Origin: Brenneria populi | Lineage (GTDB): Bacteria > Pseudomonadota > Gammaproteobacteria > Enterobacterales > Enterobacteriaceae | DNA: 64,000 nt | Assembly (NCBI RefSeq): GCF_036016195.1 | Contig: NZ_JAYWTM010000001.1 | Location: 744,001 to 808,000, forward strand | Direction: 5' to 3' | Shown here: one piece after another, positions 25,908-34,299 of the stretch | How the letters are laid out: every line of letters starts with the position of its first letter | Numbering within the stretch: position 1 is the stretch's first letter | The notes under the pieces: model-generated | Seen by the model: the letters and a program-made list of their open reading frames with translations, nothing else | The model's database searches: none | Told to the model about the DNA's origin: nothing | Made by a program: the position numbers and the translations under genes

Positions 25908-26483
25908 ATGACCGCGGAAGGACATGTCCTATTCTCTGTTGCCTGTGTGATCCTGGCTAAAAAAGTGGAGCTATCGCCGGAACTGGCAGCGGGAGACTGG
26001 TGGCATCTGCTCCCCGGCGCCCTGCTGACCTCGCTCCTGCCGGATATCGACCATCCCAAATCTCTGCTCGGGCAAAGGCTGAAGTGGATATCGACGCCCA
26101 TCGCCCGCGCTTTCGGCCATCGGGGATTCACGCACAGTTTGCTCGCCATCGCCGCCGGCATGTTTTTTATGCAAACGCGCATGCCCGCCGGCTGGCTGCT
26201 CCCCACCGATGTCTATCACGCCATGATCGTCGGTTACTTAAGCCATATCGCCGCCGATGCTCTCACCTCAGCCGGCGTGCCGCTGCTCTGGCCCTGCCGC
26301 TGGCGTTTCCGCTTGCCGGTACTGAATGGGCAAAAGGGCAATCAGTTAGAACGCGTTCTCTGTATCGCCTTTATCGGCTTTTCCCTGTATCAACCGCAAA
26401 AAAATCTGAACTGTTGCAGTTATGAACAATCACTCAGCCTCATCCAGTCGGCGCAGGCGCACATTTCCCGGCTGTTAAAGTAA
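25908..26483 (+). CDS. ydjM: SOS-induced metal-dependent hydrolase-like membrane protein YdjM
   Basis: A 191-residue DUF457 protein matching E. coli YdjM (196 aa). Conserved metal-site motifs are MTAEGHVLFS at the start, LLPDIDHPKSLLGQRLKW near residue 42, FGHRGFTHSLLA near 70 and YLSHIAADALTSAGVPLLWP near 108. Hydrophobic segments place it in the inner membrane. The family is named for putative hydrolase activity that has not been shown for YdjM. ATG 25908 aligns with E. coli; ATG 25896 would add four residues. LexA control is supported by the adjacent box. Confidence 0.93.
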   Translation: MTAEGHVLFSVACVILAKKVELSPELAAGDWWHLLPGALLTSLLPDIDHPKSLLGQRLKWISTPIARAFGHRGFTHSLLAIAAGMFFMQTRMPAGWLLPTDVYHAMIVGYLSHIAADALTSAGVPLLWPCRWRFRLPVLNGQKGNQLERVLCIAFIGFSLYQPQKNLNCCSYEQSLSLIQSAQAHISRLLK

Positions 26484-26649
26484 CCCCGGCGCCTCAATAG
26501 CCGACTGCGGCGGAAAAACGCCGAAATTATTAGCTATAATTTATAACTTATAGCCATATAACAAACTTATGGCGGAGCTGATATTCTTACGCGCGTTTTT
26601 TTATTGATGCTGAAAAATTACTTATCTGATTAATTAGGGAGAAGTGGCG

Positions 26650-28044
26650 ATGAACTTTCCGCTGCTATTAAATATTTTGGCGTTTGCCGCCCTCTTGTTG
26701 TTGCTGGGATACGCCGGCCGCAACGCGTCGTGGAGCCTGGCGAAGAAAGTCTTGCTGGGCTTGATTATCGGGGTATTGTTCGGCCTGGCGCTGCACCAGA
26801 TCTACGGCAGCGACCATCCGGTGCTCAAACAGTCCGTCGCCTGGTTTAATATCGTCGGCAACGGCTATGTCCAACTGCTGCAAATGATCGTGATGCCGCT
26901 GGTATTCATCTCCATTTTGAATTCGGTCGCGAAGCTGCATAACGCCTCGTCATTAGGGAAAATCAGCATACTGACGCTTGGAACACTGCTGTTCACTACG
27001 CTCATCGCCGCATTAATCGGGGTTTTCGTCACCAACCTGTTCGGATTGACCGCCAGCGGGCTGGTTCAGGGCGAGCAGGAAACCGCTCGCCTATCCGCCA
27101 TCGAAAATAGCTATGCCGGCAAGGTTTCCAATCTGAGCATTCCGCAGATAATCCTTTCCTTTATTCCCAAAAATCCTTTCGCCGAGCTGACCGGCGCCAA
27201 CCCCACGTCAATCATCAGCGTGGTTATTTTCGCCGTGTTCCTCGGCGTCGCCGCGCTGCAGTTGATGAAAGATGACGCGGCCAAGGGCGAACGCGTCCTG
27301 ACGGCCATTGATACGCTGCAATCCTGGGTGATGAAGCTGGTTCGTCTGGTGATGAGACTTACCCCGTACGGCGTATTGGCGCTAATGACCAAGATGGTCG
27401 CCAGCTCCAACCTGCAAGATATCCTAAAATTGGGCAGTTTTGTGGCGGCGTCCTACCTGGGTCTGGCTATCATGTTCGGGGTACACGCGCTGATTCTGTC
27501 GCTAACCGGCATCAACCCCGCCCGCTTCTTCCGCAAGGTATGGCCGGTGCTGACCTTCGCCTTTACCAGCCGCTCCAGCGCGGCGACTATTCCGCTGAGC
27601 ATTGAGGCGCAAACCCGACGCATCGGCGTGCCGGAATCCATCGCCAGCTTCGCCGCGTCGTTCGGCACCACCATCGGCCAAAACGGCTGCGCCGGGCTTT
27701 ATCCGGCGATGCTGGCGGTCATGGTCGCCCCGACGGTCGGTATTAATCCGCTCGATCCGCTCTGGATCGCCACGCTGGTCGGCATCGTCACCGTCAGTTC
27801 GGCCGGCGTCGCCGGCGTGGGCGGCGGCGCCACCTTCGCCGCGCTGATTGTACTGCCGACGATGGGATTACCCGTTACGCTGGTGGCGCTGCTGATCTCC
27901 ATAGAACCCCTGATCGATATGGGACGTACGGCATTAAACGTCAGTGGTTCGATGACCGCGGGAACCGTGACCAGCCAGCTATTGAAACAGACGGATAAAG
28001 CGCTGTTTAACGCGCAGGAAGAGGCGGAGTTAACGCACCGCTAG
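26650..28044 (+). CDS. tcyP: L-cystine symporter TcyP
   Basis: A 464-residue dicarboxylate/amino acid:cation symporter (DAACS) close to E. coli TcyP/YdjN (463 aa). It imports L-cystine, also related sulphur and selenium amino acids, with high capacity. About eight helices and two re-entrant hairpins are expected; signature segments are GYVQLLQMIVMPLVFISIL near residue 75, FAFTSRSSAATIPLS near 305 and FGTTIGQNGCAGLYPAM near 340. ATG 26650 has GGGAG at good spacing and is preferred to GTG 26644. Confidence 0.96.
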   Translation: MNFPLLLNILAFAALLLLLGYAGRNASWSLAKKVLLGLIIGVLFGLALHQIYGSDHPVLKQSVAWFNIVGNGYVQLLQMIVMPLVFISILNSVAKLHNASSLGKISILTLGTLLFTTLIAALIGVFVTNLFGLTASGLVQGEQETARLSAIENSYAGKVSNLSIPQIILSFIPKNPFAELTGANPTSIISVVIFAVFLGVAALQLMKDDAAKGERVLTAIDTLQSWVMKLVRLVMRLTPYGVLALMTKMVASSNLQDILKLGSFVAASYLGLAIMFGVHALILSLTGINPARFFRKVWPVLTFAFTSRSSAATIPLSIEAQTRRIGVPESIASFAASFGTTIGQNGCAGLYPAMLAVMVAPTVGINPLDPLWIATLVGIVTVSSAGVAGVGGGATFAALIVLPTMGLPVTLVALLISIEPLIDMGRTALNVSGSMTAGTVTSQLLKQTDKALFNAQEEAELTHR

Positions 28045-28077
28045 CGTGACGCCTTTTACATCGCGATGCCAAAATAT

Positions 28078-28115
28078 AACGAGCCGGCAGTTCACTGCCG
28101 GCTCGTTAATTTTTT
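28078..28115 (+). terminator. Strong terminator after tcyP
   Basis: A 13-bp perfect stem (AACGAGCCGGCAG and its complement) with a TTCA loop, then AATTTTTT. It is probably bidirectional, also serving the converging RcnB-like gene. Confidence 0.92.
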
Positions 28116-28128
28116 CGCCGCTTGAGGC

Positions 28129-28638
28129 TTAATTCTGCAGCGCGCTATTGAGAAGGATAGAGGTGATGATCCCGGTCGCCGCCGCGATCAGCACATAGTT
28201 GCCGTCAATATAGGCCCAGTGCTGGCCCGCAGGCGGCTGGCGCAACCCACGGGCGCGCCAGTCGTTAACCCGGTAGTCGTCGCCGCGAAAACGCGGCGGT
28301 ACGGGGTGCCCTTTCCTGAAATCATTGCCGCGTGCGACAAACCGATCCCGCTCCTGGAAATGGGGCGAATTCCGCTGCTCGCGCGGCGCCTGTTTTGCCG
28401 TTTGCCCGCGCCTTTCACCATTGTTGCGTTCGGCGTTATTATTGCGTTCGCCGTTAGGGGCATTTCTCTGATTGCCGTTGGCATTAGGCGCATGTCGCTG
28501 TTCGCCGCCGTTTTGATTATTACGCGGCTGCACTCTCTGGTCCTGCGGCCCGTTCATGCCTTCCGCGAAAGTGATGCCGGAGAAAGACCCCGTGGCCAGG
28601 AGTAACGACATGATTAGTGCCAGTGTTTTTTTCGTCAT
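28129..28638 (-). CDS. RcnB-family periplasmic protein
   Basis: A 169-residue exported protein. A signal peptide spans about residues 1-25. A low-complexity region rich in Asn, Arg, Gln and Gly (about 28-90) precedes a C-terminal RcnB/DUF-type domain with YRVNDWRARGLRQPPAGQHW and YIDGNYVLIAAATGII. E. coli RcnB is a 112-residue periplasmic protein for Ni/Co homeostasis; this one is longer because of the Asn/Arg-rich insert. No rcnA efflux gene is adjacent, so a metal role is inference only. Confidence 0.82.
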   Translation of the reverse strand: MTKKTLALIMSLLLATGSFSGITFAEGMNGPQDQRVQPRNNQNGGEQRHAPNANGNQRNAPNGERNNNAERNNGERRGQTAKQAPREQRNSPHFQERDRFVARGNDFRKGHPVPPRFRGDDYRVNDWRARGLRQPPAGQHWAYIDGNYVLIAAATGIITSILLNSALQN

Positions 28639-28951
28639 TGCATTTTCCTCGATGCATAAACAGCCTTATTGAACTGGTTAACTGCAATATCGGTCACAAT
28701 ATCGTTAGACGAAAGACAGAACTATCTTAAAACCCGCTATCTGACAAGACATTACCGAATCCAAACGGAATCTTAACACTAACGGCCATGGGCCAACGGG
28801 AAGCGTATCGGGAGTGGTCGGCGCGCGGAGCGCCGCGGGAGAACATGCTGGAGAGCGCCTAACAGGACGATGCGTATTCCAGCATGTGATTAACGACCAA
28901 AAATTATATTTTAAATCAATAAATCATACGGTCAGACGATAAAGAATTGGG
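28639..28951. other. Gap between the RcnB-like gene and osmE
   Basis: A 313-base gap with no convincing gene. It holds a 24-codon plus-strand frame at 28788-28862 without a ribosome site, and an AT-rich segment beyond it. Confidence 0.5.
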
Positions 28952-29284
28952 TTATCGCTGCGGCGAGGTATCGTATGCCTGGCAGCTCTGGAAACCTTTA
29001 TTCAGAACGTGTCCGGTTTCGTCATAGCTGACAAAATAATTTTGCGCCGTTCCATCACGGTTTTTCAACAGATAATTAGCGCATGTGCCTTTCGCATTAA
29101 CCAATTTCACCTCCGATGCGCCCGCTCCGGCAATCTGACGAACCTGCTGCTTCGTCATCCCTTTTTTCACATCCTTGACCACCGGTTCCGTCACTAAACT
29201 TTCCGCCTGATTGTAAGTTGTACACCCGGCAAGAAAGAGCGCGCCTACAGCCGCCATACACAGTACGAGTCTATTATTTTTCAT
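28952..29284 (-). CDS. osmE: Osmotically inducible lipoprotein OsmE
   Basis: A 110-residue SmpA/OmlA-fold lipoprotein similar to E. coli OsmE (112 aa). The signal ends in the lipobox FLAGC (Cys21). The mature part keeps PVVKDVKKGMTKQQVRQIAG, GTC.NYLL and DETGHVLNKGFQSC. It is probably held in the envelope by lipid. It is divergent from nadE, as in E. coli. Confidence 0.95.
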   Translation of the reverse strand: MKNNRLVLCMAAVGALFLAGCTTYNQAESLVTEPVVKDVKKGMTKQQVRQIAGAGASEVKLVNAKGTCANYLLKNRDGTAQNYFVSYDETGHVLNKGFQSCQAYDTSPQR

Positions 29285-29511
29285 TGCATTACCTCATATG
29301 AATGGGTCACTGATAAGACTAGATGACAAAAAGCGTTTATTCAAATTATCGCCTTACTTATATCCGCGTTCGCTCAATGGCCGGAAAGCGGCGGCCCATA
29401 GGGAAAACATCTGGCGGCAAGCTTGTTCTTTTTCTTCGCGCCAATTAGCTTTACACTCTGACGATCAAGGCAATTTAGGCAGAATCAACCCGTTCAGGAA
29501 GGGGGAACCTC

Positions 29512-30336
29512 ATGTCATTACAACAAGACATTATTGGCGCATTGGGCGTCAAGAGCGCTATCGACCCGGCGCAAGAGATCCGCGTCAGCGTTGATTTCTT
29601 AAAACGTTATCTGGCGGCGCATCCGTTCGTGAAGTCGTTGGTTCTGGGGATCAGCGGCGGTCAGGACTCCACCTTAACCGGCAAGCTGTGCCAGACCGCC
29701 ATCACGGAAATGCGCAATGAAACCGGTAATCAAGACTACCAATTCATCGCCGTGCGGCTGCCCTACGGCGTTCAGGCCGATGAAGCCGACTGCCAGGAAG
29801 CCATTGCTTTCATCAAGCCGGACAGGGTGCTGACCGTTAATATCAAACCGGCGGTGGAGGCCAGCGAAGCGACGCTGAAGGCGATCGGCATTGAGCTGTC
29901 CGACTTCGTGAAAGGCAATGAGAAAGCCCGTGAGCGCATGAAAGCGCAGTACAGCATCGCCGGGATGAATGCGGGCCTGGTGGTGGGAACGGATCACGCC
30001 GCGGAAGCGGTAACCGGTTTCTTCACCAAATATGGCGACGGCGGCACCGACATCAATCCGATATTCCGTTTGAACAAACGCCAGGGCAAAGCCCTGCTGC
30101 GCGAACTGGGGTGCCCGGCGAAACTTTACACCAAAGCGCCGACCGCCGACCTGGAGGACGACCGCCCGGCGCTGCCGGACGAAGTGGCGCTGGGCGTCAT
30201 CTATGAAAAAATTGATGACTACCTTGAAGGTAAGACAATCGATGTGAAAGACGCGGCGATTATTGAAAACTGGTACCGCAAGACCGAACATAAACGTCGG
30301 CCGCCGGTTACCGTTTTTGACGATTTCTGGCGCTAA
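29512..30336 (+). CDS. nadE: Ammonia-dependent NAD+ synthetase NadE
   Basis: A 274-residue enzyme making NAD+ from deamido-NAD+, ammonia and ATP. The PP-loop LGISGGQDSTLTGKL lies at residues 46-60, and the substrate-binding region includes VVGTDHAAEAVTGFFTKYGDGG near 157-178 and APTADLEDDRPALPDE near 206. No glutaminase domain is present, so it uses free ammonia. GGAACC precedes the ATG; start and length match E. coli (275 aa). Confidence 0.97.
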   Translation: MSLQQDIIGALGVKSAIDPAQEIRVSVDFLKRYLAAHPFVKSLVLGISGGQDSTLTGKLCQTAITEMRNETGNQDYQFIAVRLPYGVQADEADCQEAIAFIKPDRVLTVNIKPAVEASEATLKAIGIELSDFVKGNEKARERMKAQYSIAGMNAGLVVGTDHAAEAVTGFFTKYGDGGTDINPIFRLNKRQGKALLRELGCPAKLYTKAPTADLEDDRPALPDEVALGVIYEKIDDYLEGKTIDVKDAAIIENWYRKTEHKRRPPVTVFDDFWR

Positions 30337-30360
30337 CGCGCCGTCGATGCGCGATACGGG

Positions 30361-30389
30361 GCGGATACCGACGCGGTATCCGCTTTTTA
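30361..30389 (+). terminator. Terminator of nadE
   Basis: Perfect 9-bp stem GCGGATACC/GGTATCCGC with a 5-base loop and TTTTTA, 25 bases after the nadE stop. Confidence 0.9.
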
Positions 30390-30412
30390 TTGATATAACC
30401 TAGACCCCCATC

Positions 30413-31303
30413 ATGAGCTTAACGCCACAACGCGCGACGCTTGCGGGCTTATCGGCCATCATTCTGTGGAGTACCTCCGTCGGACTGATTCGCAGCCTTA
30501 CCGAGACGCTCGGCCCCATCGGCGGCGCGGCCATGATCTATTCGGCCAGCACCTTATGTCTGTGCCTATTTTACGGCGTTCCGCGCTTTAAAACGCTGCC
30601 GAAGGTTTATCTGCTGATCGGCGGCCCGCTGTTTGTCTGCTATGAAATTTTTCTCTCCCTCTCCATTGGGTTAGCCAATAACCGTTTACAGGCGATGGAG
30701 CTGGGCATGATCAACTATCTGTGGCCCTGCCTGACGATTCTGTTTGCTATCTTTATCAATCAGCAAAAAAGCCGCATCCTGCTCTGGCCGGGACTGGCGC
30801 TCTCTTTGGCCGGCATCGTCTGGATTATGCAGGGGGACGGCGAGTGGTCACCCAGGGGGCTGTGGCAAAATATCCTCACCAATCCCCTGGCCTATGGATT
30901 GGCATTCTCCGCCGCGGCGATATGGGCGCTGTACTGCAACATCACCAAACGTTACGGCCAGGGGAAGAGCGGCATCCCCCTCTTTTTCCTCGTCGTCTCA
31001 TGCGTACTGTGGGCGCAATATGCGCTCAGCGCCGAAGGCCCGATTGCGTTAACGTTGCCGTCGTCGCTCGAGCTTATCTTTATGGGCGCATCGACCGCGC
31101 TGGCCTATTCCGCCTGGAACGCCGGGATTCAATCCGGCAATTTGACCCTGTTGGCGACCGCGTCTTATTTTACGCCGATCCTCTCTACGCTGATGGCCGC
31201 GCTATGGCTAAAAACCTCTCCGGCGGTCTCTTTCTGGCAGGGCGTGCTGATGGTGACGGCCGGCTCCCTGCTCTGCTGGCTGGCCACCCGGCGGTCAGGA
31301 TGA
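30413..31303 (+). CDS. yddG: Aromatic amino acid exporter YddG (DMT superfamily)
   Basis: A 296-residue drug/metabolite transporter with ten predicted helices in two EamA repeats. It aligns with E. coli YddG: ATLAGLSAIILWSTSVGLIR at the start, LGMINYLWPCLTILFAIF near 105 and FWQGVLMVTAGSLLCWLATRR at the end. YddG exports phenylalanine, tyrosine and tryptophan, and in Salmonella also methyl viologen. It starts about 24 bases after the nadE terminator. Confidence 0.9.
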   Translation: MSLTPQRATLAGLSAIILWSTSVGLIRSLTETLGPIGGAAMIYSASTLCLCLFYGVPRFKTLPKVYLLIGGPLFVCYEIFLSLSIGLANNRLQAMELGMINYLWPCLTILFAIFINQQKSRILLWPGLALSLAGIVWIMQGDGEWSPRGLWQNILTNPLAYGLAFSAAAIWALYCNITKRYGQGKSGIPLFFLVVSCVLWAQYALSAEGPIALTLPSSLELIFMGASTALAYSAWNAGIQSGNLTLLATASYFTPILSTLMAALWLKTSPAVSFWQGVLMVTAGSLLCWLATRRSG

Positions 31304-31390
31304 CAAACCGTTCATTTTATTTGCGTCTCCCGCTGGAGACGATTACCTGTTATAGTGATTTTCACATTTCTTTAACTCAAGTTTTATTGC

Positions 31391-33112
31391 ATGTTACGGC
31401 GTTTCTTCTCTTACTACGCCCCTTATAAGGGGCTGTTCGTGCTCGATTTCGGCTGCGCCATCATCGCCGGTTTGCTCGAACTGGGGTTCCCGATGGCGAT
31501 CAAATCATTTATCGATACCCTGCTGCCGGCGCAAAACTGGACGCTGATTCTGCTGGCCTCGGTCGGTCTGCTGGCGGTTTACCTGCTGAATACCGGTCTG
31601 ATGGCGATCGTCAACTATTGGGGACATGCGCTGGGCGTCGGCATAGAAACGGATATGCGGCGGCAGGCCTTTGAGCATCTGCAAAATTTGCCGTTCCGCT
31701 ATTACGACAATACGAAAACCGGCCATATCATTACCCACGTCACCAAAGATCTGGAGGAGGTGGGCGAGATTGCGCACCACGGCCCGGAAGATCTGTTTAT
31801 TGCCGTGATGACCTTCATCGGCGCATTTATCCTGATGGCGACGGTACATCTGCCGCTGGCGATGCTGACTATCGTCATCGTGCCGTTTATGACTTTCCTG
31901 GTGAGTCGCTATGGCGCTCGGATGACGGAAACCTGGCGCCAGCTCTTCGGCCAGGTGGGTAATTTCAACGCGCGCATTGAAGAGAGCGTGGGCGGCATCC
32001 GCGTCGTGAAAGCCTTTGCCAACGAGGCGCATGAAAAGCGGCTATTCTCCCACGACAACGAAAACTACCGCCGTACCAAGCTTCAGGCCTACCGCATCAT
32101 GACGGCCAGCCTGACTCTCAGCTATCTGAGCACGCGGCTGATACAGCTAATCGTGATGTTGGCCGGCATCTGGTATGTCATCGCAGGCGAACTCAGCTAC
32201 GGCGGCTTTATCGGCTTTCTGCTGCTGATCGAGGTTTTTTTCCGCCCGGTGGCCAAAATCACCTCCGTACTGGAAAGCTATCCCAAGGGGATCGCCGGCT
32301 TCAAACGTTTTACCCAGCTTATCGATACCGTGCCGGAGATTACAGACGCGCCGAACGCGCGGCATATCGCCAGGCTGAAGGGCGATATTCGCTTTAACCA
32401 GGTCAGTTTCGGCTATACCGCCGATCGCCCGATCATTCATAACGTGACGCTTTCCATCCGTGCGGGAGAGACCGTCGCCTTCGTCGGCCCCTCCGGCGCG
32501 GGGAAAACCACGCTCTGTTCATTACTGCCGCGTTTTTACGATCTGACCGGCGGCGGCATTACCATCGACGGCATAGATATCCGGGAAATGACGCAGGCAT
32601 CCCTGCGCAGCCAGATCGGCATCGTTCAGCAGGAGGTTTTCCTGTTCGGCGGCACCATTCGCGAAAACATCGCCTACGGCAAGCTCGACGCCAGCGATGA
32701 GGAGATCATGCAGGCGGCGCGGCGCGCCAGGCTGGATGAGCTGATCGACGCGCTGCCGGACGGGCTGGATACGGTGGTGGGCGAACGCGGCGTCAAGCTC
32801 TCCGGCGGGCAAAAACAGCGTTTGTCCATCGCGCGTATCTTTTTGAAAAATCCGCCGATTCTGATCCTGGACGAGGCCACGTCGGCGCTGGACACCGCGA
32901 CGGAGCAGGCGATTCAACAGTCGCTGAATGCGCTTTCCAGCGGACGCACCACGTTAGTCATCGCCCACCGCCTGGCGACGATACAGAACGCCGGACGCAT
33001 CGTGGTGGTGGATAACGGCGGCATTATCGAACAGGGCAGCCACCGAGAGCTGCTGGATCACAGCGGTATTTATGCCAGACTGCACCAGGCGCAGTTCGGA
33101 CGCGCCTCCTGA
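31391..33112 (+). CDS. ABC exporter, fused permease-ATPase (MsbA/BmrA-like)
   Basis: A 573-residue half-transporter. The N-terminal membrane domain (about 1-310) has six helices and the coupling region EESVGGIRVVKAFANE. The nucleotide-binding domain follows with Walker A GPSGAGKTT near residue 364, Q-loop, signature LSGGQKQR near 471 and Walker B ILILDEATSALD near 490. It is expected to homodimerise and expel lipids, drugs or peptides. It is not E. coli msbA, which has a fixed neighbour (lpxK). The substrate is unknown. Confidence 0.9.
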   Translation: MLRRFFSYYAPYKGLFVLDFGCAIIAGLLELGFPMAIKSFIDTLLPAQNWTLILLASVGLLAVYLLNTGLMAIVNYWGHALGVGIETDMRRQAFEHLQNLPFRYYDNTKTGHIITHVTKDLEEVGEIAHHGPEDLFIAVMTFIGAFILMATVHLPLAMLTIVIVPFMTFLVSRYGARMTETWRQLFGQVGNFNARIEESVGGIRVVKAFANEAHEKRLFSHDNENYRRTKLQAYRIMTASLTLSYLSTRLIQLIVMLAGIWYVIAGELSYGGFIGFLLLIEVFFRPVAKITSVLESYPKGIAGFKRFTQLIDTVPEITDAPNARHIARLKGDIRFNQVSFGYTADRPIIHNVTLSIRAGETVAFVGPSGAGKTTLCSLLPRFYDLTGGGITIDGIDIREMTQASLRSQIGIVQQEVFLFGGTIRENIAYGKLDASDEEIMQAARRARLDELIDALPDGLDTVVGERGVKLSGGQKQRLSIARIFLKNPPILILDEATSALDTATEQAIQQSLNALSSGRTTLVIAHRLATIQNAGRIVVVDNGGIIEQGSHRELLDHSGIYARLHQAQFGRAS

Positions 33113-33116
33113 TTAT

Positions 33117-33191
33117 TTTATGGCGGGCGTCCTGCCCGCCCCCTTTCAGGCCGCCGCAGGCGGCGTTGAAAATCGCTCCCGGCGATTTTCA
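33117..33191 (-). repeat. Family C palindromic repeat, intergenic copy
   Basis: About 72 bp just after the ABC exporter stop. On the minus strand it reads TCGCCGGGAGCGATTTTCAA, CGCCGCCTGCGGCGGCC, then GGCGGGCAGGACGCCCGCC and ATAAAA. The GGCGGGC-GTCCT-GCCCGCC hairpin is perfect. The same 72-bp unit occurs twice inside phoQ. Confidence 0.88.
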
Positions 33192-33285
33192 GCGCTTTTT
33201 CCCCGCGCCGCGACGTCCGGAGTTTTAACGCCAGCGAATTGCTTTTAAAATAGCGCGATGGATATCACATCAATACGTGGGCGCT

Positions 33286-33642
33286 ATGGCGAGACAACCT
33301 CTGGGCAAGCATCGACGGCGCGAGCTGCGTACCGTCGAACTGATGATCGAACTGTACGAAAAGCATCATCCCGCGCCTGACGACGATCGGCAACAATACC
33401 GTCGCCTGTTTGACTACGCGACCAACCGTCTGGAACGCTGCTATTTCGGCGAAGCGAAGCCCGCTTGCAAACACTGCCCCATTCACTGCTATCAGCCGGT
33501 AAAGCGGCGGGAAATCAAAGCGATCATGCGCTGGTCCGGGCCGCGCATGCTGCTTCACCACCCTATTCTCGCCATCCGTCATTTGATTGACGATCGCCGA
33601 CCGGTGCCCGACCACCCGGAAAAAAACGGCGAAAAGAAATAG
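33286..33642 (+). CDS. ygbA: YgbA-family protein (nitrous oxide-stimulated promoter family)
   Basis: A 118-residue basic, soluble protein of the YgbA_NO family. The distinctive part is a cysteine cluster, CKHCPIHCYQP, with CxxCxxxC spacing near residue 62, suited to a metal or Fe-S centre. KAIMRWSGPRMLLHHPILAIRHLIDD near the C-terminus also matches the family. In E. coli, ygbA is a target of the NO-responsive repressor NsrR; no NsrR site was identified here. ATG 33286 lacks a clear ribosome site, and GTG 33277 is an alternative. Confidence 0.8.
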   Translation: MARQPLGKHRRRELRTVELMIELYEKHHPAPDDDRQQYRRLFDYATNRLERCYFGEAKPACKHCPIHCYQPVKRREIKAIMRWSGPRMLLHHPILAIRHLIDDRRPVPDHPEKNGEKK

Positions 33643-33802
33643 ATGGCGCCCGGACGGCAGGAAAGCCGGCGGCTCGCGCGGATGATCAATCACCATCGCG
33701 CGCCCGACATAGGAGGCTCGCCAGCCCTCGATGAACCCCGGCTTCCGGCTAAATTATGCCGGGTAACGGCAAATCCCATCATGACTCCCTGTACTTGTGC
33801 CG

Positions 33803-33906
33803 TAACGCCGATCGTTTAAGCATCGAGATACACCGGGCGACCACCGGGGTGAGGCGTCCCTACGGGAACCTCCCCGGTGTTTCCCCTAAAAACCGGCTTA
33901 AGTGAA
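33803..33906 (-). repeat. Family B repeat, copy 2 (inverted relative to copy 1)
   Basis: About 100 bp, the near-exact reverse complement of 23565-23668 with only a handful of differences. It occupies most of the ygbA-ihfA gap (33643-33960), where no gene was found. Confidence 0.9.
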
Positions 33907-33958
33907 CGGCATTACAGGCATAGTCGGGGGTTTTAATATGCGCTGTAATCCCATGAAC

Positions 33959-33987
33959 AAAAAAAAGGCCGCTTACGCGGCCTTTTG
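33959..33987 (-). terminator. Terminator of the pheST-ihfA operon
   Basis: Ten-bp stem AAAAGGCCGC/GCGGCCTTTT with a 4-base loop and T run on the minus strand, 12 bases after the ihfA stop. Confidence 0.92.
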
Positions 33988-33998
33988 GGACAGGATAT

Positions 33999-34295
33999 TT
34001 ACTCTTTGGGAGAGGCGTTCTCTACCCTACTCTTTAACTTTTGCCCCGGACGGAACGTGACCACACGGCGCGCCGTAATCGGAATATCTTCGCCAGTTTT
34101 TGGGTTACGTCCCGGTCGTTGGTTCTTGTCTCGCAAATCAAAATTGCCGAAGCCCGACAACTTGACCTGCTCGCCATTTTCCAAAGCGCGACGAACTTCT
34201 TCAAAAAACAGCTCGACTAGCTCTTTGGCATCCCGTTTGCTCAGCCCAAGCTTCTCAAACAGGTATTCTGACATTTCAGCTTTAGTAAGCGCCAT
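33999..34295 (-). CDS. ihfA: Integration host factor alpha subunit IhfA
   Basis: A 98-residue DNA-bending protein of the HU/IHF family, nearly identical to E. coli IhfA (99 aa). The arm GRNPKTGEDIPITARRVVTF contains the intercalating proline. It pairs with IhfB and bends DNA at specific sites in transcription, recombination and replication. It starts 4 bases after pheT and is last in the operon. Confidence 0.98.
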   Translation of the reverse strand: MALTKAEMSEYLFEKLGLSKRDAKELVELFFEEVRRALENGEQVKLSGFGNFDLRDKNQRPGRNPKTGEDIPITARRVVTFRPGQKLKSRVENASPKE

Positions 34296-34299
34296 AGGT

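Noticed and set aside
28788..28862. 24-codon plus-strand frame between the RcnB-like gene and osmE
   Set aside because: No ribosome site and too short to support; the GC-rich composition alone explains it.
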